Positions 43,154-50,584 of a DNA stretch of 64,000 nt are shown one piece after another. The notes under the pieces were generated by a model that did no database searches, was not told the DNA's origin, and saw only the letters and a program-made list of their open reading frames with translations. Each line of letters begins with the position of its first letter. The stretch's first letter is position 1. The translations under genes and the position numbers were made by a program. Source of the stretch: Burkholderiales bacterium PBB6 (GTDB lineage: Bacteria; Pseudomonadota; Gammaproteobacteria; Burkholderiales; Burkholderiaceae_C); assembly GCA_002255925.1 (NCBI GenBank), contig NKIH01000001.1, forward strand, positions 496,001 through 560,000, written 5' to 3'.

Positions 43154-44011
43154 TCAGTGGCCCGGCGCTGGTGGCAGCTCGGTGGCATGCGCACGCACGC
43201 TCACCTCGCCGCTGACGATGCGGTGTATCCGCTCGCCTTGCTGCACGCGCAGCGCGCCGTCGGTGTCCACGCCGCGGGCGATGCCGGCGGCGCACTGCGC
43301 GTCGGTGGTGGCCACGGGCAAGCCGCTCAGCAAATCAAGCGGCGCGTAAGCGGGCAGGAACGGGGCGAAGCCTTGCTGGTCGAAGCGCTGCAGGGCCTGG
43401 AGCAGGGCGGGCATCACGCGGGCCAGGGCGGCGGGCGGCGTGGCCTCGGGCCAGATTTCCGTGAGCGCGCCAGTCGGGCGGTCGGGCACGGCTTGCGGGC
43501 GCACATTCAGGCCGAAGCCGATGACCGCGATGCGCCGATGGCCGACGTTCACCGCCTCGATCAGCACGCCGCCGGCCTTGCGGCCCAGCGGCTGGCTGGC
43601 GTCGCGCAGGCACAAATCATTCGGCCACTTCAGGCCGAGGTGCTGGCCAGTCGCATCCAGTGCATTCGCCAGGGCCACACCCACGGCGAGCGACAGCCCC
43701 GACCAATCGGCGCGGTCAATCGGCAGGCACAAAGAAGCGGTGAGGGCGCTGTCGGGGTCGGCCAGCCACGGGCGGCCCAGGCGGCCGCGGCCGCTGGTCT
43801 GGCGGCGCGCCACCAGCAGCACGGGCAGCACGGCGTCGTCAGGCACCTGGCCGCCGGCATGCACCACCGCCAGGCGGCGCAGGCGGTCAGTCAGTTCGAC
43901 ATTGGTCGAGCCGATCTCGTCGACCAGCTCCACGCTCAGGCCCGGCCACACCGGCTGCAGCGCAGACCACAAGGCCTCGATGTCCCAGTCGCCCGGCGTG
44001 AGCACGCTCAT
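43154..44011 (-). CDS. birA: biotin-[acetyl-CoA carboxylase] ligase
   Basis: A 285-residue biotin protein ligase without the N-terminal DNA-binding domain of E. coli BirA (group I type), so it should attach biotin but not repress transcription. The key motifs are STNVELTDRL, the biotinyl-AMP loop TSGRGRLGRPW and KWPNDLCLRD (Lys-Trp-Pro-Asn-Asp), then AGGVLIEAVNVGHRRIAVIGFGLNV. It modifies the biotin carboxyl carrier protein of acetyl-CoA carboxylase. It is transcribed with the SPOR gene downstream and the SET-domain gene lies seven bases upstream on the same strand. Confidence 0.93.
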   Translation of the reverse strand: MSVLTPGDWDIEALWSALQPVWPGLSVELVDEIGSTNVELTDRLRRLAVVHAGGQVPDDAVLPVLLVARRQTSGRGRLGRPWLADPDSALTASLCLPIDRADWSGLSLAVGVALANALDATGQHLGLKWPNDLCLRDASQPLGRKAGGVLIEAVNVGHRRIAVIGFGLNVRPQAVPDRPTGALTEIWPEATPPAALARVMPALLQALQRFDQQGFAPFLPAYAPLDLLSGLPVATTDAQCAAGIARGVDTDGALRVQQGERIHRIVSGEVSVRAHATELPPAPGH

Positions 44012-44018
44012 CGGTCGG

Positions 44019-44540
44019 TCAGCCCCGGCCCTGACGCTTGGGCGACAGCATCGTGCGGCGGCAGTCAGGCGCGCCGCAGTGGCAGGCGTAACGCGCCTTC
44101 AGCTTCGGCGTGTAGCGCTCGTCGATGGTCAGCCCGTAGTCGTAGAACAACTCTTCGCCCGGGGCGATGGGTTGCAGCGCCTTGATGAAGACGCGGCCGT
44201 CGTCACGCTCTTCGGCTTCGCAGTTCGGGTTGCAGGCATGGTTGATCCAGCGCGAGGCGTTGCCGCCGTACAGCGCGTCGATCACCTGGCCGCCCTCGAT
44301 CTGGAAATAGAAGGTGTGGTGCGGATCCATCGGGTTGTGCGGATGGCGGCGCAGCGCTTCGTCCCAGTCGATCAGCTGGCCGGTGTACTCGATGAGCACC
44401 TCGCCAGGTTCGAGGGCTTGCACGGCGAAAACACCCTTGCCATGCACGCCGCTGCGGCGCACCTGGATGCGACGGCCCTTGGCCGTGGCTGATGGGGCCG
44501 CAGGGGTAGCGCGAGAAGGGGCTTGCTTGGCAGGCTTCAT
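44019..44540 (-). CDS. SET-domain protein (lysine methyltransferase fold)
   Basis: A 173-residue SET-domain protein. After a basic, Ala/Pro-rich start (about 22 residues) comes IQVRRSGVHGKGVFAVQALEPGEVLIEYTG, then the pseudoknot block SRWINHACNPNCEAEERDDGRVFIKALQPIAPGEELFYDYGL with the canonical NH and Tyr residues, and a post-SET-like cysteine trio in YACHCGAPDCRRTML. SET proteins methylate lysine in proteins; in bacteria the targets are mostly unknown. I start at the ATG at 44540; two in-frame ATGs up to 44558 are possible. It diverges from topB, the 108-base gap including the palindrome at 44570-44579. Two residues (the C-x-C-x4-C pattern) suggest a zinc site as in eukaryotic post-SET domains. 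Confidence 0.86.
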   Translation of the reverse strand: MKPAKQAPSRATPAAPSATAKGRRIQVRRSGVHGKGVFAVQALEPGEVLIEYTGQLIDWDEALRRHPHNPMDPHHTFYFQIEGGQVIDALYGGNASRWINHACNPNCEAEERDDGRVFIKALQPIAPGEELFYDYGLTIDERYTPKLKARYACHCGAPDCRRTMLSPKRQGRG

Positions 44541-44569
44541 TGGGTACATTGAAAGCATGGGCGCGTGCG

Positions 44570-44579
44570 CGTGTACACG
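44570..44579. promoter_or_regulatory. perfect palindrome between SET gene and topB
   Basis: CGTGTACACG is a perfect 10-bp palindrome flanked by alternating purine-pyrimidine GCGCGTG and GAGCGCGC, in the divergent gap upstream of both genes. It could be an operator, or a Z-DNA prone stretch; function unknown. Confidence 0.3.
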
Positions 44580-44648
44580 TGAGCGCGCGAGACGGCCGAT
44601 TGTAGGCACGGGTTTGCAAGGACCCGTCTGGAACACGAACACATACAC

Positions 44649-47273
44649 ATGAGCAAGTCACTGATCATTGCGGAAAAGCCCAGCGTGGCGCAGGACATCG
44701 TGCGCGCGCTGACGCCCGTGTCCGGCAAGTTCGAAAAAGCCGCAGACCACTTCGAGAATGACCAGTACGTCGTCACCTCGGCGGTTGGTCACCTGGTGGA
44801 AATCAAGGCGCCCGAGGAATACGACGTCAAGCGCGGCAAGTGGAGCTTCGCCAACCTGCCGGTGGTGCCGCCCCACTTCGACCTCGCTCCGATCGACAAG
44901 GCCAAGGCCCGGCTGAGCGCCGTGGTGAAGCTGGTCAAGCGCAAGGACGTCACCAGCCTCATCAACGCCTGTGACGCGGGCCGCGAGGGTGAACTGATCT
45001 TCCGCCTCATCGTGCAGTACGCCGGCACGGCCAAGGCGCAGGTGAACAAGCCGGTGCAGCGCCTGTGGCTGCAGAGCATGACGCCGCAGGCCATCCGCGA
45101 CGGCTTCGACAAACTGCGCAGTGACGAGCAGATGCTGGGCCTGGCCGACGCCGCCCGCAGCCGCTCGGAGGCCGACTGGCTGGTGGGCATCAACGGCACG
45201 CGGGCCATGACGGCCTTCAACTCACGCGATGGCGGCTTCTTCCTGACCACCGTGGGCCGGGTGCAGACGCCGACGCTGTCCATCGTGGTGGAGCGCGAGG
45301 AAAAGATCCGCAAGCACGTGGCCCGTGATTACTGGGAAGTGAAAGCCGGGTTCGAGGCTGCCGCGGGCAGCTACGAAGGCAAGTGGTTCGATCCGAACTT
45401 CAAGAAGGACAAGGCCATCGGCCCCGACGCCGGCAACCCGGTGCCCGAGGCCGACCGCCGCGCCGACCGCATCTGGACCGAAGCGCAGGCCAAGGCCATC
45501 AACGATGCGGTGCTGGGCAAGACCGGCACCGTCACGGAAGAGGCCAAGCCGAGCAACCAGAGCAGCCCGCTGCTGTATGACCTGACCACCCTGCAGCGCG
45601 AGGCCAACAGCCGCTTCGGTTTCTCGGCCAAGACCACGCTGTCGATCGCCCAGGCGCTGTACGAAAAGCACAAGGTGCTGACCTACCCGCGTACCGATTC
45701 ACGGGCCCTGCCGGAAGACTATCTGGGCACGGTCAAGCAGACCTTCGAGATGATCGCCAGCGAAGACCTGCCCGGTCCGCTGCGCGAGCTGGCCATGCAT
45801 GCCCGCAAGGGCCTCAACGCAGGCTATGTGAAGCCCACCAAGCGCGTTTTTGACAACGCCAAGGTGTCGGATCACTTCGCCATCATTCCGACGCTGCAGG
45901 CCCCGAAGAGCCTGACCGAGATCGAAGCCAAGCTGTACGACATGGTCGTCAAGCGCTTCATCGCGGTGTTCTATCCGCCGGCCGAGTTCATGGTCACCAC
46001 CCGCATCACCAAGATCGGTGCGCCGGGGGCCGAGCACCACTTCCAGACCAACGGCAAGGTGCTGGTCAACCCGGGCTGGCTGGCCGTCTACGGCAAGGAA
46101 GCGCAGGACGAGGACGCCAACCTGGTGGCCGTGCTGCCGGGCGAGCAGGTGCCCAACGAGCATGTGAGCGTGAACGCGACCAAGACGCGCCCGCCCGCCC
46201 GCTACACGGAAGCCACCTTGCTGAGCGCGATGGAAGGCGCCGGCAAGATGATCGACGACGACGAACTGCGCGAAGCCATGGCCGAAAAGGGCCTGGGCAC
46301 GCCAGCCACCCGCGCGCAGACCATTGAAGGTTTGATCCTGGAAAAGTACATGCTGCGCGAAGGCCGCGAGCTGGTGCCCACGGCCAAGGCCTTCCAGCTG
46401 ATGACGCTGCTGCGCGGCCTGGGCGTGGAAGACCTCTTCCGCCCCGACCTGACCGGCCAGTGGGAGCACCAGCTCTCCGAGATGGAGCAGGGCAAGCTGC
46501 AGCGCGATGTCTTCATGCAAGGCATCGCCGAGATGGCCGAGCGCATCGTCAAGAAGGCCAAGGAATACGACCGCGACACCATCCCGGGCGATTACGCCAC
46601 GCTGAAGACCGCCTGCCCGAACTGCGAGGGGGTGGTGAAGGAAAACTACCGCCGCTTCACCTGCACGGGCAAGGACGGCGCGTCAGAGGGCTGCGGCTTC
46701 TCGATCACCAAGATCCCGGCGGGCCGCAGCTTCGAGCTGCCCGAGGTGGAGCAGTTCCTGGCGAACAAGCAGATCGGCCCGCTGGAAGGTTTCCGCTCCA
46801 AGGCGGGCTGGCCCTTCACCGCCGAGATGAAGCTGGTGTTCGACGACGAGATCCGCAACTGGAAGCTCGAATTCGACTTCGGCGACGATGCCAAGCAGGC
46901 CGAGGAGGGTGAGCCCGTCGACTTCACCGGCCAGACCAGCCTGGGCGCCTGCCCGAAGTGCGCGGGCCATGTGTTCGAGCACGGCAGCAACTACGTCTGC
47001 GAACGCTCGGTGGCGGTGCCCGCGACCTGCGACTTCAAGACCGGCAAGATCATCCTGCAGCAGCCGGTGCCGCATGAGCAGGTGCAGAAGCTGCTGACGG
47101 TCGGCAAGACCGACCTGCTGGAGAACTTCGTCTCGAACAAGACCAAGCGCAAGTTCAAGGCCTTCCTGGCCTGGGACAAGAAGGAAGGCAAGGTCGGCTT
47201 CGAGTTCGAACCGCGCGCCGCCAAGGCGCCCGCTGCCCGCAAGACCACCAAGAAGGCCGCTGCGACCGAATAA
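44649..47273 (+). CDS. topB: DNA topoisomerase III
   Basis: An 874-residue type IA topoisomerase. The Toprim domain opens SLIIAEKPSVAQDIVRAL, with the acidic DxDxE-like triad in INACDAGREGELIF. The active-site Tyr is in VLTYPRTDSRALPEDYLG near residue 345. Two C-terminal four-cysteine zinc ribbons follow (CPNCEGVVKENYRRFTC...GCGF; CPKCAGHVFEHGSNYVCERS) and a basic KAPAARKTTKKAAATE tail. It relaxes and decatenates DNA, with RecQ-type partners. The divergent SET gene shares the short upstream gap. The zinc ribbons and tail make it longer than E. coli TopB (about 650), as usual in betaproteobacteria. Confidence 0.95.
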   Translation: MSKSLIIAEKPSVAQDIVRALTPVSGKFEKAADHFENDQYVVTSAVGHLVEIKAPEEYDVKRGKWSFANLPVVPPHFDLAPIDKAKARLSAVVKLVKRKDVTSLINACDAGREGELIFRLIVQYAGTAKAQVNKPVQRLWLQSMTPQAIRDGFDKLRSDEQMLGLADAARSRSEADWLVGINGTRAMTAFNSRDGGFFLTTVGRVQTPTLSIVVEREEKIRKHVARDYWEVKAGFEAAAGSYEGKWFDPNFKKDKAIGPDAGNPVPEADRRADRIWTEAQAKAINDAVLGKTGTVTEEAKPSNQSSPLLYDLTTLQREANSRFGFSAKTTLSIAQALYEKHKVLTYPRTDSRALPEDYLGTVKQTFEMIASEDLPGPLRELAMHARKGLNAGYVKPTKRVFDNAKVSDHFAIIPTLQAPKSLTEIEAKLYDMVVKRFIAVFYPPAEFMVTTRITKIGAPGAEHHFQTNGKVLVNPGWLAVYGKEAQDEDANLVAVLPGEQVPNEHVSVNATKTRPPARYTEATLLSAMEGAGKMIDDDELREAMAEKGLGTPATRAQTIEGLILEKYMLREGRELVPTAKAFQLMTLLRGLGVEDLFRPDLTGQWEHQLSEMEQGKLQRDVFMQGIAEMAERIVKKAKEYDRDTIPGDYATLKTACPNCEGVVKENYRRFTCTGKDGASEGCGFSITKIPAGRSFELPEVEQFLANKQIGPLEGFRSKAGWPFTAEMKLVFDDEIRNWKLEFDFGDDAKQAEEGEPVDFTGQTSLGACPKCAGHVFEHGSNYVCERSVAVPATCDFKTGKIILQQPVPHEQVQKLLTVGKTDLLENFVSNKTKRKFKAFLAWDKKEGKVGFEFEPRAAKAPAARKTTKKAAATE

Positions 47274-47290
47274 GCGGTTTCTGCCGAACG

Positions 47291-47318
47291 AAAAAAACGG
47301 GCCCCGAGGGGCCCGTTT
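47291..47318. terminator. bidirectional terminator between topB and PhoX gene
   Basis: AAACGGGCCCC and GGGGCCCGTTT form a perfect 11-bp stem with a two-base loop. On the minus strand it is followed by a seven-base T-run, so it works best for the PhoX-like transcript; on the plus strand the tail is only TTTCC. Confidence 0.85.
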
Positions 47319-47336
47319 CCGTTGGCGCTGTCAGGC

Positions 47337-49295
47337 TCAGGCGTTGAGCTTGATCTGCGTGCCGGTGGTGGTGAGGTAGCCCACGGCCGAGGCGAAGCGG
47401 TCGGCGTAGTTGGCGCGCACCAGCGGGTCCAGCGTCGGCTTGACGATGTTGTGCATCGGCGTTTCCCAGTCGCCCACGTGCTGGAAGTTGCTCATCACGT
47501 AGGTGAAGCCGTTGATGTCATCGGCCACGAACAGGCCCGTGCACTCGGCGCCGGCCGGGGCCGACAGCACGCGGCTCAGCACCTTGGTGTCGACGTTGTA
47601 GGCCCACACGAAGTTGTTGACGTGCGTGTTGCTGTCTTCGCCGATGAACAGCGTGCGCAGCTTGGCCGAGAACTTCAGGTTGTCCGGCGTGGCGATCTTG
47701 TCCGCGTTGGCATAGTTGCCCAGCGCGTCCTGTGCAGCCTTGATCGGGTACGGCGTGGTGGGCGTGGCACCCAGGTCTTCGCTGATCAGGGCCGGCACGG
47801 CGGCCATGTCGACCGGCACCCATTCGCTGGTGATGGCGGCGCCGGCGGTGTCCTTCTGGCCACCCTTCAGGTTCTGTGCGTACACGGCGCCCGAGTATGG
47901 GCCCTGCACCTTCACGTCGCCCGAGCCGTTGAGCATCGAGGCTTCGATGCGCGACATGGCGATGTAGGCGATCTTGTCCTTGGCGTTCACGGTGGTGCCT
48001 TCCCACTTGGTGAAGCCCAGCGAGCCACCCATCAGGGCCGCATAGCGGTGGGTTTCCAGGAAGGCGGCAGCCTTCTCCATGCCCGGCTTGACCTTGATCC
48101 AGTTGAACTTGCCGCTGTACGGGATCTTCGTGTAGGTGGTGTCGACCGGGTCGACCGTCTTCACGTCCATGATGTCGGCGGCCTTGATGCCACCGTCCAC
48201 CAGGGCCTTGATCTCGGCGCTCGTGGTGCTGCCGAGCTTGATCCAGGTCAGCGTGGCGGCGCCCGGTCCGGTGCCCGAGGTCTGCGTCCACTTGGCCACG
48301 TACAGCGTGCCTGCGGAAAGGTCCTTTTCCTTGTCGGCGATGAACATGAAGGCGCCGCCGTTGGTCCAGTCGTCGCCCATCAGCACGGTGCGGTTGTCAG
48401 GCATCACGCACACCAGCTCCTTCGAGATGCGGCCGGTGCCGTAGTGCTTCTTGATGGTGCCGGTGCCGTCCGGGTTGACGGTGACTTCCGGCAGGTGGCC
48501 GTAGTTGTACGGGTTGGCCTTGGTGGCATCGCCGAAGGTGTTCAGGCTGTAGGCCTGCAGCTGGGTGTTGACGGCCACGGTGGCGTCAGGTTCGTACTCT
48601 TCGCTCGACAGGTGGGTGTTCCACGGCGACAGGCTGGAGCCGCAGGTGATCCACAGGCCGTTCACGCCCGAGGTGTCGACGTTGCTGTACTTGACCAGGC
48701 TGAGCTTGCCGGTGGACTTGTCCTGGTCCAGCGTCAGCACGGCGATGGGCGAAGGCAGCAGGCCGTACATCGACGACTGCGCCAGGTTGCGGGTGGTGTA
48801 TTCGAATTGCACCACGGCGAACACGGTGTTGCCCTTGACGCCAGCCACGGTCGGGTTGGCGACGGTCAGCAGCGAGGTGCCGTCCGGGCTGTCCGAGAAG
48901 AATTGGCGCGAGGTGCCGGCCACCGAGGTGTCCAGGATCGGCTCGTTCTTGATGTTGTAGTAGCCGCCGGCCACCACGGTGCCGCCCTTGCCGTCCGGCA
49001 CCAGGTCGCCGGTCTTGAAGAACGAGGCGTAGCCCAGGCTGTATTCCTGCTTGCTGCCGTCGCTGAAGTTGGCAACCAGGCCGCCGGTGACGGTGGTGGT
49101 GGCCATGGCAGCGGCGTTGGCCAGCGTGGGCGCAGCCATCGTGGTGAAGCTGGTGGCGGTGAGCGTCGGGTCGTCGCTGCCGCCGCAGGCGGTCAGCAGG
49201 CCGGCGCTGGCCAGCGACGAGGCCAGCGGCAGCATGGGCGCGCCGGCCAGGAAGCGCAGCATGTGGCGGCGGGTGGGTTGGTTGAGTTGGCTCAT
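47337..49295 (-). CDS. phoX: PhoX-type alkaline phosphatase (DUF839)
   Basis: A 652-residue exported protein of the PhoX/DUF839 family. It starts with a twin-arginine signal (TRRHMLRFLAGAPMLPLASS) and a lipobox-like LLTACGG, so it may be lipid-anchored. Family blocks include LWITCGSSLSPWNTHLSSEE (metal/phosphate region) and VCVMPDNRTVLMGDDWTNGGAFMFIADK. PhoX enzymes use calcium and iron and recover phosphate from esters. The ATG at 49295 gives the cleanest Tat signal; an in-frame ATG at 49316 is seven codons upstream. It diverges from the second AEC carrier, and a 16-base dyad lies in the gap. Confidence 0.85.
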   Translation of the reverse strand: MSQLNQPTRRHMLRFLAGAPMLPLASSLASAGLLTACGGSDDPTLTATSFTTMAAPTLANAAAMATTTVTGGLVANFSDGSKQEYSLGYASFFKTGDLVPDGKGGTVVAGGYYNIKNEPILDTSVAGTSRQFFSDSPDGTSLLTVANPTVAGVKGNTVFAVVQFEYTTRNLAQSSMYGLLPSPIAVLTLDQDKSTGKLSLVKYSNVDTSGVNGLWITCGSSLSPWNTHLSSEEYEPDATVAVNTQLQAYSLNTFGDATKANPYNYGHLPEVTVNPDGTGTIKKHYGTGRISKELVCVMPDNRTVLMGDDWTNGGAFMFIADKEKDLSAGTLYVAKWTQTSGTGPGAATLTWIKLGSTTSAEIKALVDGGIKAADIMDVKTVDPVDTTYTKIPYSGKFNWIKVKPGMEKAAAFLETHRYAALMGGSLGFTKWEGTTVNAKDKIAYIAMSRIEASMLNGSGDVKVQGPYSGAVYAQNLKGGQKDTAGAAITSEWVPVDMAAVPALISEDLGATPTTPYPIKAAQDALGNYANADKIATPDNLKFSAKLRTLFIGEDSNTHVNNFVWAYNVDTKVLSRVLSAPAGAECTGLFVADDINGFTYVMSNFQHVGDWETPMHNIVKPTLDPLVRANYADRFASAVGYLTTTGTQIKLNA

Positions 49296-49369
49296 CGAGT
49301 TATCCGTTCCTGACATGTTGATTGGCGGCCCTTCTCGGGCTCAAGCGGCGCGATTTTGTGAAGCGCCCG

Positions 49370-49385
49370 TGTCAGGACCGTGACA
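49370..49385. promoter_or_regulatory. short dyad in the PhoX/AEC divergent gap
   Basis: TGTCA and TGACA, perfect complements, flank six bases (GGACCG). This 16-bp dyad sits 75 bases from the PhoX start and 95 from the AEC start. It is not arranged as the direct repeat of a Pho box; a regulator site is possible but unproven. Confidence 0.25.
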
Positions 49386-49480
49386 AAGCCGTACAAGGGA
49401 TGTTGGGTGTGTGGACACCACGCACAGGCGAGCCAATCAGGCCAAGGCATCATGCAAAACCCGCCTGTTGAAGCCGCACC

Positions 49481-50464
49481 ATGACCCTGCCCATCCTCTA
49501 CAAACTGCTTGCATTGGTGGCCATCGTGGCGCTGGGCTGGGTGGTCGGCCGGTTGCGCTGGCTGGGTGATGAATCCGCCGATCCGGCCCGTGTACTGTCG
49601 AATGCGGCCTTCTATTTGTTTGCGCCGGCGTTGTTCTTTCGCGCCACGGCGCGGGTTGATCTGGCCCATTTGCCCTGGGGCATGTTGAGTGCGTTTTTCC
49701 TGCCGGTGGTGGGCGTGATGCTGGGGGTGTACGGCTGGCAGAAGTGGCGAGCCGGGCTGCCGGGCCACGCCGGGGCGCCGGTGGCCGCGCCGGCGGTGCG
49801 TGCCATCACGGCCAGCTTTGGCAACTCGGTGCAGATCGGCATTCCGCTGGCCGCCGGCATCCTGGGCGAAGCCGGCCTGGGCCTGCACCTGACGCTGGTC
49901 AGCATGCATGCGCTGGTGCTGCTGCTGGTCGTCACCACCTTGGTCGAGATGGACCTGGCGCGCGCCCATGCCGATGGTGCGGCCGGCCTGGGGCAGGTGC
50001 TGCTGGGCACGGCCCGCAATGCGCTGATTCACCCGGTGGTGCTGCCCGTGCTGGTGGGCCTGGCCTGGAACCTCACCGGCCTGGGGTTGGCTGAGCCGGT
50101 GGACGAAGTGCTGCAGGTGCTGGGCTCGGCCGTGGTGCCGCTGTGCCTGACGCTGATCGGCATGTCGCTGGCCTACCTGGGCCTGCCCAAGTCACTGGCC
50201 GGTGCGCTCACCATCTCCGGCATCAAGCTGCTGCTGCAACCGGCGCTGGTGCTGGCCGTGGCCTGGGGGGTGTTTGGCCTGCGCGGGCTGACCTTGTCGG
50301 TGCTTGTCTTGATGGCCAGCCTGCCGGCCGGCAGCAACGCGCTGATGTTCGCGCAGCGCTACCGCGCGCTGGAGGGTGAGACCGCGGCGGTCAACGTGCT
50401 GTCGACCCTGGCCTTCGTGGCGGTGGCGCCGTTCTGGCTGTGGGTGCTGTCGCTTCTGCATTGA
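49481..50464 (+). CDS. AEC-family transporter (second paralogue)
   Basis: A 327-residue polytopic protein of about ten helices, from ILYKLLALVAIVALGWVVG to NVLSTLAFVAVAPFWLWVLSLL, with the family's central SFGNSVQIGIPLAAGILGEAG motif near residue 115 (the repeat glycine/asparagine region) and a second conserved LPAGSNALMFAQRYR near residue 280. It transports an organic acid or similar solute; which one is unknown. It is shorter than the first AEC protein of this window because it lacks the central insertion. It stands alone and diverges from phoX. Confidence 0.87.
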   Translation: MTLPILYKLLALVAIVALGWVVGRLRWLGDESADPARVLSNAAFYLFAPALFFRATARVDLAHLPWGMLSAFFLPVVGVMLGVYGWQKWRAGLPGHAGAPVAAPAVRAITASFGNSVQIGIPLAAGILGEAGLGLHLTLVSMHALVLLLVVTTLVEMDLARAHADGAAGLGQVLLGTARNALIHPVVLPVLVGLAWNLTGLGLAEPVDEVLQVLGSAVVPLCLTLIGMSLAYLGLPKSLAGALTISGIKLLLQPALVLAVAWGVFGLRGLTLSVLVLMASLPAGSNALMFAQRYRALEGETAAVNVLSTLAFVAVAPFWLWVLSLLH

Positions 50465-50584
50465 ATATCGGGCGCTGTTTGATGCAGATTGGGCGGGAAT
50501 TGACGCCGGTTTGTTAGCATTTGTGACTTCTAGGGAGGCCGTGCACCCACCGCAAGCGTCGGGGCCGGAGCAGTAGGAGTCACC

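Noticed and set aside
49370-49385. Pho box before phoX
   Set aside because: The TGTCA/TGACA pair is an inverted, not a direct, repeat and lacks the 11-base Pho box spacing, so it is listed only as an unassigned dyad.
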